A DNA stretch of 64,000 bases from Gremmenia infestans (Eukaryota; Ascomycota; Leotiomycetes; Helotiales; Hamatocanthoscyphaceae), in assembly GCA_032629725.1 (NCBI GenBank), contig JAFEVB010000015.1, forward strand, positions 1,302,001 through 1,366,000, in the 5' to 3' direction. This document shows, piece by piece, positions 37,401 to 48,950 of the stretch. Position numbers and translations under genes: made by a program. The notes beneath the pieces were generated by a model. The model was given only the letters and a program-made list of their open reading frames with translations. It was not told the origin of the DNA and ran no database searches. Every line of letters begins with the position of its first letter. The first letter of the stretch is position 1.

Positions 37401-39374
37401 GATCTTTAATTATAGCATTTGAGCCACTCAAATCACCGGAATCGCTTCGCTTGAAAGAATATTTGGCATCTTGTGAGGAAACACTTTCCGCGCGGCTTTT
37501 CGAGGCGGCCCCGGAAGAAAACCCTGCAGGAAGTCCCCCAATGCTCTGTGGTTTTGCAGGCCCTCCTGGAGGAGGGGATCTCATGAGACCACCAATATTG
37601 ACCTCGTGCTTAGGAGGTACGTTGGGGCTACGCCCAAGATCAACGCTCGCCTTTTGCTTGGCTTTATTAATTTCTGACATCCAAACAGGCTGCTGAGGAG
37701 GTGGGACGGCTTTCGGTTTGGGAGATTCAGGTTTGTTTAGAGCACTTTCTAACCAACTAGATTTTGTAGGGCTCCATCTTCGTGGGTCCATTGTCTTTGA
37801 AGGACTAACAGGCGGGGACGTATTTGCACGTGGTGTCGATGGATCTTCCGGGTTGATCGCGAGGCCTTGGGGTGTCTGCGAACGCGAAGGTGGAAGTGTA
37901 GGCTTGACAAAACCATCATTAGAGGTAGAAGCTGTCGTGTTACTTCGCATGGAGCTTGCAGTGGGGGGCCGATCTTGGGTTATTGTAGCATTGCTGTGAC
38001 TCGAGGTAGGTCTCGAACTAGACTGTGGTGAGGCCTCACGACTCCGACTGCCTGGCCTTGAACTTTCTACCGACGCGTGAACAATGCCCCCAATAGAAGC
38101 CTTGCCAGTACCTTGATTGCTAGTGTTGCTTGCCACTGAATTACCCCTTTTTAGACCTGGGGGTGATTGGACGCTCCACCTTTTACTCACACTGTCCGAG
38201 CGCTTCATCATGGCACTCTGCACGAATCCCCCCATGCCTTTGGTAGGAGATGTTGGACGGTCACGCCTTTCGGGCGAGATCCGACCTTGCGAGGGTGACA
38301 TTGCGAGGCCTCGGGGTTCGGGTTTGGACTCTGAGCCTGGCGGTTCGAATCTCTGAGCGTTTGTCAACGGGACTGGCGATCCGATTCCTCCAGCAACCCT
38401 AGGCGAAGCTTGATATGAGCTCGAGGAGCCATACCCAGCGCTACTCCGCGATAGCGAAGAAGATCGATCTACTGGTTCCTCCACAGACTGTTCAGGCTCC
38501 GATGGTCCACGCGACATTCCGGGCATTTGGACTCGGACAGAGCTTAGCCCGTGATCTGATCGTTCTTCGTCTTCAACCTGGTTTCTTCTGTATGCTGGAG
38601 AATTTAGTCCTCTGTCGGCCGTCTGTCGAAACCAGGCGGGGTCTTTGGTGGCTAGAGATTGTGCAATTTTGTCCCGCGAGAGAGTAGGTTCAGCGGATGC
38701 TGGTGTTGGTTCTGGGGTAGCCCTTGGCGAGCGAGCTGCGTTCTCCGTAGCTACTGTTGAAAGAGGTCGACTTCGTGGACGATCTGAGGCTTGAGAATTC
38801 GGACGTCGTTGCTGCCATGAGAGGGGTGAATTTCTCGCAGGAGGCATCGTAGTAGAAGGTGGCCTTTTGACAGTTTCGTCTCGTCTGCTGTCTGCGTCGG
38901 CAACATCGCGTTCATTATTCATGGGAAAAGAGTTTTCATTTATGGGAGATCTTTCCATGGAGTCGTCAAGTACAGTTTCGCGTCGAGGTTCGGAGGTTTC
39001 TGCAGCATCAATGGATTGGGATAGGGCGCCTTGTTCAGCCAAGGATATTTTAGATGTGGTAGGAGTAGTCGCAGGAGAGGATTTGGTTGGAGATATTGAT
39101 CTGGCGCGTTCTGGGGATTCTGTGGTTAGCCATGTACCAAAAGCAAGTTGTGTCGCGTCTGGCGCTCGATCAAGCCCAAGACCATGAATCACCGCCGCAT
39201 TGGAAGAGGCTCACCAGCTCGACGCGCCTGACGTTCTTTTCTGCCTTGCAAAATCTCTTCTTCCAACTTTCGGTTGCGTTCCTCGTCTTCCTGATCCCGC
39301 TTATCTCCTAATTCTTTTATTCGCAGCAGGAAATCGTTGACGTCCTCGGAACTCTCTACCGCAGGAGAAGACAT
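34464..39374 (-). CDS. DUF4045/gelsolin-repeat (villin-like) protein
   Basis: Exons 39374-39215, 39119-34906 and 34823-34464 give 1577 aa. A short N-terminal coiled-coil segment (EDVNDFLLRIKELGDKRDQE) leads into about 1100 residues of Ser/Pro/Lys-rich disordered sequence, the DUF4045 type. The last 350 residues contain gelsolin-like repeats: RILFEGNFYLCTHTFGNAAG, then VTEVYYWVGDEVPYSVAEEA, then YLWKGKGSGIDE, and the C-terminal FFEIYILVGARAQSQYLEF. Gelsolin repeats bind and sever actin filaments, usually in a Ca-dependent way. In filamentous fungi this family is poorly studied; a role in hyphal actin is inference. The first intron joins RRA to ESPERARSIS; the last joins AKDQ to IVEMSPF. A frame running through without splicing would miss both ends. 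Confidence 0.88.
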
Positions 39375-39817
39375 GTTGACAATGTATTAAGCTGGGTAGA
39401 TACTTCTAAGACCTTGCCAGAATGAGCCAGGAACAATATCATCCGCCCAGCGGGGTACTAGGTAGAGACAAGTATTTTCATAGAGTACTCCGTACCTAAC
39501 TACGGAAGAAACAAAGATCAGCGGGTCGCTTCTGGGGCCCTGCCCTGCGTCAGACTTGCACCTTCTCGATGTTTCACAGGTCCGCGACTATGCAGCCAGC
39601 ATATAGATGTTTAATTATAGCACTTATTATTCGTACGTGAAAGACAATCAACAATCATATCAACTCCTTGCGTTCCTTTCTTTGAAAAATCCGACTTGGT
39701 CTTCTTGTTTATGTTTACGCCAATTAAGGCGCGGATCCCTGTCAAGCTCCAGCCGCCACCCAAGGCTGTCCCTCTCATACCTCCTATAGCATGGCAAAGT
39801 CCCTCGACTTTGGGACT
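39375..39817. other. intergenic region between Arl2 and gelsolin-repeat genes
   Basis: About 440 bp between two minus-strand genes: promoter of the gelsolin-repeat gene and 3' UTR of the Arl2 gene. No further feature. Confidence 0.6.
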
Positions 39818-40623
39818 TCAATATAGAAACAACCTTGCTTTGGCATCCTGTACAACCCATGCTAGACCTTCTTGGAGATTTGCACCCGTGATGGCACTGC
39901 AACGAATGATATGCCACTTGTGAGTTTTGATGTCGTTCAATCGAAGTCCCTGCATACGGTTAGCGTTCCCGACCTTTTCAACGACATTCGAGCTCGGTAT
40001 TACTGACCTCCTGGATTTCTGCTTCATCCATGCATCCATTTACATCCGTTTTGTTCGCAAATACAAGCAAGCTTGCACCTGAAAGCCTCTGCGAATCATG
40101 TCAGCAAACGTATAGGAATGAAGGGCATGTGCGCCGACCTCTTCTTGCAACAAGCCGTGTAGCTCTTCTTTGCAGTCTTCGATCCGCAGCCGGTCTGTCG
40201 CATCCACAACCCAGATCAAGGCATCAGTCTTTTCAAAGTAATTCCTCCAATATGATCGAAGTGTTTTCTGGCCACCAACATCCCCTAAAAAGCATAAGCG
40301 AACGCCGGGTGTATTTAAAACACCCATCAGACTTACAAATGTTAAGCTTATATCTGGAAAACAGTCAGTGAAGTAATGCAGTAGATTGACAGTGGTGGTT
40401 ATACCCCTCATAATCTATAGTCTTGATAATGAATCCCAAAGTTGGGCTCACGCTGTTGACATCTTCGCCCATAATCCTTTTGACTATAGTTGTCTTGCCC
40501 GCATTGTCCAGTCCCCTGCAGATATATTAGCAGGAGGTCGAATTTTCTGTCTAGGATTCAGTACAGCATCAAAATACGCATCTCTTTGTCCTTTAATCTC
40601 GCTTTCCGTAATATGGAGAGCAT
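39818..40623 (-). CDS. ARL2: Arl2-type small GTPase
   Basis: ADP-ribosylation-factor-like 2, which with tubulin cofactors controls alpha/beta-tubulin folding (yeast Cin4, fission yeast Alp41). Six exons: 40623-40565, 40515-40405, 40353-40337 (17 nt), 40284-40139, 40088-40008 and 39949-39818, giving 181 aa, the usual size. The P-loop GLDNAGKT is at residues 21-28, switch II WDVGGQ at 63-68, NKTD at 123-126, and CSA near residue 157. The N-terminus [16 protein letters not shown] matches Arl2 and lacks the Gly2 used for myristoylation in Arf proteins. The micro-exon encodes YKLNI plus the first base of the switch-II Trp and is essential for the frame. Five introns in a 550-nt coding region is high for this window. 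Confidence 0.95.
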
Positions 40624-42542
40624 TTTGATTTCTGAGGTTGGTTGTGTTGCGAGGGGAAAGCCGAAAACTTTCTGAATTGCCTTCTTTAACAGGTATCACG
40701 TGCTCACATGAAAGCTTAGAGGTGTGATGAGTTGAGGGCCTAGGACTATCGAGGCGAATAAATCCTTTGAGACAGTAGCTGGCGGTAGCTAGCACTTGCT
40801 CATTCCAGAGAACCACCATTCTGGCACAAAATAAAAGCCTGATAGCAGTTGTGTGCACTTGCTAAGGCACCATTTCCCCGTATTTCAGAAACAGCGCTAC
40901 TATTTGTCCTTCGATAGGAAAGTATTCAACTTTTGTACTATATTCTGCATCTCTAAGATACCTCGGCAATTTCGACCACAGCAACACAGTGTGTTACGTT
41001 TGGCTTCCACTAGGAATCTTTTTGCTTCGTTGTTTTTGCTAAGGTTGAAATAGTGCTACTTATTAGTAGAAAAGACTGACGTGTTTTCCGACCTTGTTAA
41101 TTTGTTCTCAAGCAAGTGTCATTGTATAGACTGCTGTATTCAACTAAGCATGCTTGTGCAGTCTTTCCTTCAAATCGCGTGCCTTATTCGCCTCCTTTAA
41201 TATCTTGAGTTAGCAGAGCTAAACGTTCCTCTAATTCACGTTTCATATACAATAGCAGTATGCCTCAATGGATGGAAGGCATTTTCGATTAAACTTTGGG
41301 GTTTTATCAAATTCTTAATCCCACTACCATCTATTTCGTGACATTCTTCAATGTTCGAGCCATGCCATCAGTCATCAAGCTCGAAGGCGAATGATTGAGG
41401 CTATTCCAATGCCTTGTTTTAGCTTGCACTTTCACAATCGTCTTGACAATGCCTTATAATTTATTAGTGACTGTTGAGATGTGGAGTTTGGGATGCACGT
41501 CACGGCCTGGCTTACTTTGCTCCTTGAAAACCAATATATCGTACCGTAGCGTTTTCCCTTCGTACATTCAAGCTCCTTCCTTCCTAATCTAATCGCACCC
41601 TCAATCGAACCTGCCTTAAAATACAATTACAACATAGCACCTTCTGAAGTCAAAGCTTTTGCATACCACGATAAGTCGAGAAAGCAATACCCACCTAACT
41701 CGAAAGCCCCAATTTCCTTCACCTTCGAAAACCGGCACAAGCCTTCGATCCTGACATCGAACGCCGCCCCCACCTTCTCTTCTACTCGCTTAAAGACCCC
41801 AAGACTCAATCCATACACTGCTTTTTCTCTCCATCGTCAAGTATCTCCCACTCACGCTCCGTGTCACCCTCCACAGTCACTGCAGTGTCATCAGCAGAAT
41901 TACCACCGTCCTAACCCGTACACTCTTGGTGGACGTCGGCAGCAGACAACACTAGCGGATACGATCAGTTTGCTGGTTTTCACGAAGAAAAGCCTATAAC
42001 TGCCAAATCCTACTACCCCATTGCTGACTTAGAGGCTCGCAGGGAAAATCTTGAGGTGAATAGGAAACGCAGTGAATGGAAAGTCTCAACGCCAGGCTCT
42101 AAATCCACCCCTGAGAGCATTTAATGCCGGAAGCTCTCTCTCTCTCAGCGGTTGCCACGGCATTCACAGTTGTTCTCTTCCTTTGAATAATAGATCCCTT
42201 CCCCACCATCTCGACCGAAAGCTTGTTTACAACGGGTGGCACCCCAACAGTCATCGAAACATTTCACAACAAACACTTTCCATCGGCATTCATCGATCAC
42301 AGATTTTCAGGAGCAACCATTTTTGCAGGTGTCTCTGTGTACAGAGTTCTCCCCCATCTTAATTCACTTCAATTGCTAGCCTCTGACAAGCGAGCTTCTC
42401 CATTTGTCTCTCTTCAATCGACAGTTCCTTCTATAAACCACATTTTCTCACAATCAACTCCTCAACAATTGGCTTTTCACCAACAACTTCTACTCCACTA
42501 CTCATAGCATCTTCACTACGAACTCCGCACTCTATTTCAGCC
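40624..42542. other. divergent intergenic region between Arl2 and GNAT genes
   Basis: About 1.9 kb. The right 400 bp is C/T/A-rich and looks like the 5' leader of the GNAT gene, ending in CAGCCATGG. Before it, 41550-42124 is open in two overlapping plus-strand frames with protein-like sequence but no start codon (see the coding-like segment). The left part is the promoter of the Arl2 gene. No RNA gene seen. Confidence 0.55.
41550..42124 (+). pseudogene. coding-like segment without start codon; possible exon or gene relic
   Basis: Frame one is open for 149 codons (41550-41999) without any Met and includes PYTLGGRRQQ near its end. Frame two, offset by two bases, is open for 69 codons (41915-42124). 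It reads SGYDQFAGFHEEKPITAKSY and ADLEARRENLEVNRKRSEW, a charged helical sequence that looks like real protein. One missing or extra base near 41915-41960 would join them. This could be the remains of a gene, an unrecognised 5' exon of the GNAT gene, or chance. The C/T/A-rich composition lowers the number of stop codons on this strand, which weakens the case. No family is recognised. Confidence 0.3.
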
Positions 42543-44866
42543 ATGGAGGCCCCCCCCTGATGGGTTCAATGCCTTTGTGGCATGGAACGACCCGAAATCG
42601 AGTGCAATGCACATGCAAGACTCGAATAAGAAGCTCACTACGATAAATTCTCACCCTGTCAGGGCTAACGATACTCCAGCGAAGGTGAGAGCTATGACAG
42701 GTAGCCCAACTACGAGCCATTCAGGCGTTTCGACTCGGCATCAGCTTCCCCACATGAGGATGAAGGTGAATAATACGAGCTCTCCTACCACATCATCAGA
42801 TGCTGTTCACCTCCGATCTCCACCAGATACCGGGATGAAGGCCAATGGTGACAACACACCAACCAGATCGTTGGCAACAACCCGGATTCTGCCACATATG
42901 CAGGTGAAGGTCAACAATGAGAGTCCAAGTACCATTGCGACGGGCGGAACAGGAGCGCGTCTTTTACCACATATGATGTTGAGGGCAAAAGATGAGAGAA
43001 CACCTGTTAAACCACCTGCGGGAGCAGGAAATCAGGTTTTGCCACATCTGAAAGTGAAGGCGAAGAATGATGGCCCTCCAGAAGTAAGTTAATCAAAGTT
43101 TGATCATCTCATCCTTCGGCATGGCATGGCAGACGAGGCCTACTTGGACGCTGCTCTCCACCATTGTCTCCAAATCCGGAGTCAATGTTCTGTTCTCCTG
43201 AGATGATCGTAAGAAACGCCGCTAATTCACTGTTCTTCCACAGCACACTGCATCAACAGATGCCAGAGCTTTGCTTGATGAGAAGCCCACGGTCCATAAT
43301 GCAAGCCGCCCATCTTCAGGCGGCTGGGCTACCAAACCTGAAATAAAGACGCCGGTGAAGAACCTTAGCCGGCCTACCACGTCTTCAGATGGTTGGGGTG
43401 CCCATGACTCGTTTGATGCGAAAGTTATTCATGAGATGATTCTGCAAGATGTGAAGGGCCTCAACCATATTACCGACAACGACGCCCTTCCATTGACCGA
43501 AGAAGCTATCATCAAGGCTACTGGCTCTACCCCTAGAAAGCCTCAAGCTAAGACACTCGCTATTACGGATGTGGTCAGTGAGACGGGGCTCGATGATGAT
43601 CATGTCAGTGAAGACCGACCACGAGAAGGCGTTCGTGCTACTCAAGGGCGTTCTGCCGCTGAGGAGCTGCTTGACTGGGATGGTAAAACCTGGATTCCAC
43701 CACCAGTTGATTGGGAAGATGATCGACCAGGATGCAGCACCCTCTTCCTTCCTACGTTTCTCGCTGAGTGGATTGGCAACTGTAGGAAATTCCCGAACCA
43801 TAAACTCGATACTGGCGCCGAAGAGTTCAAGAAATCCGTACCAGTAAAAGCCGGGCACTTTGCTGAAGCTATTGAACAACCTGACTCCAAGCCTGGTATG
43901 CTGTTCGCTCTCGTTCCTCGCTTTGCTGCGTACTGTGCAGATTGCTAACCTCTTGCAGATATCGCATATTCTTACGATGAGGAAAGGAGACTCAACCAGA
44001 CGTCTGCTGGTGAGAGCAAGAAGTTCAGGGAGAAGCAGCAAAAGGTCAAGATCTTCAAGAAAGCAAATAGAGATGATCAGGAAGCTCGTTACCGAGAGAT
44101 CGCTGAAATGGCCCTCAATCCTGAACCAAACCCCTTCTCTCCGACCATTGAGGTGTATCTCCGACCGGCTACTGTATTGGATGCCCCCGGTGTCGTCGAG
44201 GTGTATAATTTCTATGTTGAAAGGTCTCACATCCCAGAGGACCAAACCCGAATCTCAACCGATGATGCAAAGGCCATGATTATCGCCGCTCGAAATGAGC
44301 AGCTGCCCTTCCTCGTTGCCATTAAAGGCAAAAAGCCCGCATTCCATGATAAGCAGGGTCGAGCAGGAGCAACCAAGAAGGCTACGATGCCACTGTTCGA
44401 GGCTGTAATTGGCTTTGCAAATGCCGAAACTTTCAACTATAGTTTCACTGGCGCTCGCAATGGACGATCTCGAACCACAACAAACTTGCAGTTGTATGTT
44501 CATGCTGACTACAGACGCAAAGGAATCGGCCGTAACCTACTTGATCGTCTTGTGCATATCCTGAACCCAGGTTATGCATACGAAAGCGCCTGTTCTTGGA
44601 GCAATCCAGGCAATTGCAAAGCCCACGAAGCTGGTGGCGCGGGCAACTGGCATCAAATGATATTTCAACTGCCAGTCTTGTCAGCAAATGACCCCAACTT
44701 GGCAATAGTAAAGCATTTCCTCCACCAAAAGTTCTTGTTCGAAGGAGTGGCTCGCTTGAATTCAGTAGCAAGAAGCTCAACGCTACAGGGACCGGTCAAA
44801 TGGCTCGACCTGGTCTACTTCCAAGCTCGGGCCTCGGCAGGAGACGATTTCGATCCGTTTGCTTAG
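42543..44866 (+). CDS. GNAT N-acetyltransferase with N-terminal LPHM-type repeats
   Basis: Coding exons: up to 43083, 43244-43895 and 43959-44866. The C-terminal 250 residues are a GNAT acetyltransferase: VYLRPATVLDAPGVVEVYNF, then LQLYVHADYRRKGIGRNLLD with the R-R-K-G-I-G acetyl-CoA loop. The large insert around PGYAYESACSWSNP is typical of a fungal-only subgroup. Residues before 180 carry a roughly 25-residue repeat built on (L/I)LPH(M/L)xxKxxN. The substrate is unknown. The natural start ATG at 42543 sits in CAGCCATGGAG, but a run of eight C (42550-42557) puts it out of frame after five codons. With seven C it would read MEAPPDGFNAFVAWNDP. The first in-frame ATG as written is 42607 (678 aa). 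Confidence 0.85.
42745..43083 (+). repeat. tandem 25-codon LPHM repeat inside the GNAT gene
   Basis: LPHMRMKVNN begins at 42745, LPHMQVKVNN at 42889, LPHMMLRAKD at 42964 and LPHLKVKAKN at 43039. The last three are exactly 75 nt apart and the first two 144 nt apart. A degenerate copy (HLRSPPDTGMKANGDNTPTR) fills the longer gap. Each unit ends in a Ser/Thr/Pro/Gly-rich linker. Confidence 0.75.
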
Positions 44867-45908
44867 GAATGATACGTTCTTACACTCGGTTTGCATGCTC
44901 AACTCTCGAATCTCAGGCATACAGATTTTGGTTCATCGATGGGTTGGATTAGGATTGTATTTGGCTTACATAGCTTCAGCTCTTCACCATTTCGAGCCAC
45001 CTCCCCGCAACATCTTATCATCATCTTGACGTAACAATTCCCCCTAATTCCATCCATGCCTGCGCACGCGGAGACTCTCCACACTGTACTATGATCAAAA
45101 TACTGCTTATGGAGGACGGCCAGCATCTGATTTGCACCAAGACATATCCGTCCCTATAATACTTCACTTTCTCCTTTCTAGTCTTCCCGCCTGTTCATTC
45201 CAGCCATACGAAGGTTACGATGCTTGCATCACCGGCGTCTCCTTCTCAACATTTTTTAGTACACCTCTACATGACTTGGGCCGCCTCGGTCGAAACATGA
45301 ACTTGAGATGGAATCGAAGGAGACTTGGCATTATCACTACATCACATCCTAATTGTAAGCTAGAACTCCTACAAATGAAATGAAATCATAAAACAACGGT
45401 AATATTGGACCAAAAATGTGTGGTAAAACCAAGTGCGAATTTTCCAGGATTTATAAGCCTGCTGAGCCTGCAATTCCAGTGAAAGGTTCCCCAAAAGAAT
45501 AAAATCACTAACAACAATCCAGCTTAGAAATCCTGCAAGGGTGGAAAAGTAAATTCGTTTCTATATTGACAAAAGAACCTCTCGTAATTGGAGGCTAAAA
45601 CGGTGGATATCACGACAGGAAGGATCCCAAGGCATTCGTACTGCAGGGATGCACACCTACTTTCTCTAGCATAGACGCAACGAAGGGTAAGAGTTTCGGG
45701 ATAATAAATCGAGGTACACAAACGGGAATCTTTTTGAGTGGTCATGGTGAACCCGTCCAAGCTATCTCACTGTGTCTAAATCGGGATCTTCACCGCCGCG
45801 TACACCCTAGACCCTTTCCAGCGAATTTTGCCAACCCCACACAAAAAAAGTTCAAGCGGAGAGATCAGCTTTCTTCAGCAACCCGTCCCTACCAGAAAAT
45901 CACCGAGA
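44867..45908. other. intergenic region upstream of DRS1
   Basis: About 1 kb with no gene recognised. The 3' UTR of the GNAT gene is on the left. The 80 bp before 45909 are open in the DRS1 frame but lack an ATG. Short frames on both strands have no conserved sequence. Confidence 0.6.
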
Positions 45909-48401
45909 ATGGCACCCAAAAAGGTAGAAGAGGACGATTTTATTCTGACCCTGTCCGATGAAGACGAATCTGCAACTCCAATTGAGCAAGTGTCAGAACC
46001 CCCCTCGAAGAAGCGCAAGCGGGATAACGATGCCGCCTCAAAAAAGAGCAAGAAGGCCAAGAAAGACGACGCAGAAGAAGAGAGTCATGGAATATGGGGC
46101 GCCAAAGACGAGGATGATGGAGCTATGGACTCGGAGTTCGAGTTTGAGATTGAGCAAGGAGACCAGGGATTACAGGAGTTCGAGGGGTGGGGTTTTGAGG
46201 ATGCGAAGAAGGGATTAGGTCGGGGGGATAAGAGGGCCACTGATATTGACGAGATTATTGCGCGGAGGAGGGAGAAGAAATCGGGAGGCAAGACCGAAGA
46301 GGAAAAAGCAGACGTTGTGGTATCCGAGGATGTTGAGGAAGACGCGGAATTGGAGCTCGAGCTGGATGGGTCCGGTGATGAGTTTATGGCGGAAGATGGC
46401 TTTGGGATGGCTGTTGGGTCTGATGAAGAGGAGTCTGGCGACGAAGATGCTGCACAGGACTCAGAGCAAGAAGATGAAGACGACGAGGACAATTCGGACG
46501 ACGATTCGGTTGCCAGCCCAGCTCCTCATCCTGACGATGTCGCATCAGAAGGCTCCTCAGATGAGGGAGAAAATGAGGAAGATGCAGAAGAAGCAGCACG
46601 TCGGGAAGCTTTCTTCGCTCCGGAGGAGAAGCCCGCGAAAGGCGCCAAACCAGTTACGTTGACCTCTTTCCAAGGCATGTCATTATCGAGACCGATTCTT
46701 CGTGGCCTTGCTGCTGTAGGATTTTCGCAGCCGACTCCGATTCAAGCCAAGACGATACCAGTTGCGTTGCTTGGGAAGGATGTTGTTGGTGGAGCTGTTA
46801 CAGGTTCCGGAAAAACAGCAGCTTTCATTGTCCCAGTACTCGAGCGTCTCTTGTACCGACCTAAGAAAGTGCCTACGAGTAGAGTAGCAATTCTCATGCC
46901 TACGCGTGAATTGGCTATACAATGTCACGCTGTTGCTACGAAGCTGGCAAGTCATACAGACATCAAGTTCTGTTTGGCAGTGGGAGGTCTCAGTCTCAAA
47001 GTCCAAGAGGCAGAGTTAAGGCTCCGCCCCGATGTCATTATCGCAACACCCGGAAGATTCATTGATCACATGCGCAATTCAGCAAGCTTTACAGTCGATA
47101 CACTTGAGATCTTGGTTCTGGATGAGGCTGATCGTATGCTGGAAGCTGGTTTCGCGGACGAACTCAATGAGATCTTGACTACCATACCAAAATCCAGACA
47201 AACCATGCTGTTCTCCGCAACGATGACTTCGTCCGTCGATAATCTCATTCGTGTGGGTCTCAACAGACCAGTCAGATTACTTGTCGATGCACAAAAGCAG
47301 ACTGTTGGCACTTTGGTGCAGGAGTTCATTCGGCTTCGGCCGGGCAGAGAGACGAAACGGATGGGATATTTGCTATATCTCTGCAAGAATCTCTACAGAG
47401 ATCGAGTCATCGTCTTCTTCCGTCAAAAGAAAGAAGCTCACAGAGCTCGTGTCATATTTGGACTTTCTGGCCTCAAAGCTACAGAATTACATGGTAGTAT
47501 GAGTCAAGAGCAGGTAAGTTTCCTTCCCCATCTATCTCCTTTGTGAATATCCTACGCAGACTGAAACATTTTACTAACATCCTCACCAGCGTATTACAAG
47601 CGTAGAGTCCTTCCGAGACGGCAAAGCCTCGTTCCTCCTTGCCACTGACCTCGCCTCTCGTGGTCTAGACATCAAAGGCGTCGATACAGTTATCAACTAC
47701 GAAGCCCCGCAATCCCACGAGATCTACCTGCACAGAGTAGGTCGTACAGCTCGTGCCGGTCGTACAGGTCGCGCCTGCACCCTAGCAGCTGAACCGGACC
47801 GCAAGGTCGTGAAAGCTGCTGTGAAGAGCGCACGTGCTCAAGGCGCTAAGATTGTCTCTCAGGTTGTCGAGGCGGCAGAGGCGGATATTTGGGTAGGTGC
47901 TACTTTCAACGTTTCAGGAATCCTGGGGCATTCCTCATTCGCGCATTACTGACATCCGTATAGTCCGATAAAGTCGACGACATGAAGGACGAAATTGAAG
48001 AGATCCTTGCAGAAGAAAAAGAAGATAAATTGCTCGCTCAATCAGAGATGGAGGTCAGGAAGGGCGAAAACTTGATGGTTCATGAAGATGAAATCAAGGG
48101 CAGGCCTAAGAGAACCTGGTTCGAGAGCGAGGTGGACAAGAATGCGGCTAAGAAAATGGGGCGAGCGGAACTGAATGGTGCGGCAGCCATTCTGAAGAAG
48201 AAGCCGGGCAAGCTCAGTAATAAGGATAAGAAGAAGTTGGACGATAAGGATATGAGGACGGAGGGCAAGGTGTGGAAGAAGGGACGCGCGGAACGAGATG
48301 GCAAGGGTGCGTTGGAAGCAGCGAAGAAGGGGAAGGGGAAGCAGAAGATTAAGGGCGGGAAACCGGCTCAGGCGAAGGGCAAGTTTGCGAAGAAAAGGTA
48401 G
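45909..48401 (+). CDS. DRS1: ATP-dependent RNA helicase Drs1 (DDX27)
   Basis: Nucleolar DEAD-box helicase needed for maturation of 27S pre-rRNA and 60S subunits. Exons 45909-47513, 47590-47892 and 47964-48401 give 781 aa. An acidic and Lys-rich N-terminus ([16 protein letters not shown], then long Glu/Asp runs) precedes the helicase core. The core shows the Q motif [15 protein letters not shown]...PTPIQ, motif I AVTGSGKT, Ia PTRELA, DEAD in [26 protein letters not shown], and [14 protein letters not shown] (VI). The C-terminal domain after [15 protein letters not shown] ends in a highly basic tail ([22 protein letters not shown] region). The start is the first [14 protein letters not shown]; the frame is open 27 codons further but without ATG. 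Intron 1 splits motif IV/V and must be removed. Confidence 0.96.
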
Positions 48402-48950
48402 CTGTGAAAATTTCAAACTATCTTTGGAGTCAGTCTCGAATGTATGATCATGTGGAATGATTTGATAGATACTTTGCAACAACTATCGACCAGCTAGTAT
48501 AGGAACCGTTCATCCCCAACCAATACTCCGTCAAGTAAAAAGAGCCACCTTTACCCCTTGACTCTTCGCTTGAAAACGTTTCCTAAGCTGTTTATATTGT
48601 ACTAAGTTGTGGCGAAATCTGGGGTTGTCATCAATTCATATGAGACCTGCTGTTTGTATAAGATGTATTCATAATAGCAGTATATGACCAAGAGCTGAGA
48701 TGAGAGTAAGTGACACTATTCACAAGGTAGGTAGGTGAGGTAAGGTTGCGTTGCGTCGACTTTGACGCACCCTCGGCACCCCAGTTTTCAAAACGGCCCA
48801 AGCCAAGACCAAGCCCCGCCAAATCACACTTGTCTCCATTTAGCAATAACCCCTGCTTCTTACTACCTAACTCTAACATCAACGAACTCACTTCCAACAT
48901 GGTCCCCGCGACCAGTAATAAATACCAGCCCGAGCTGTATTAACAACACC
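48402..48950. other. intergenic region between DRS1 and DENND11-like genes
   Basis: About 550 bp with the DRS1 3' UTR and downstream promoter. The right part, from about 48780, is CA-rich leader sequence. No gene seen. Confidence 0.6.

Noticed and set aside
40484..40858. 124-codon minus-strand frame covering the Arl2 start
   Set aside because: Reads through the first Arl2 intron in another frame; the spliced Arl2 sequence is conserved, this one is not.
42223..42507. 94-codon plus-strand frame before the GNAT gene
   Set aside because: Lies in C/T/A-rich sequence that looks like a 5' leader, with no conserved features.
45828..45908. N-terminal extension of DRS1
   Set aside because: The frame is open but has no ATG; the first ATG at 45909 gives a normal Drs1 start.
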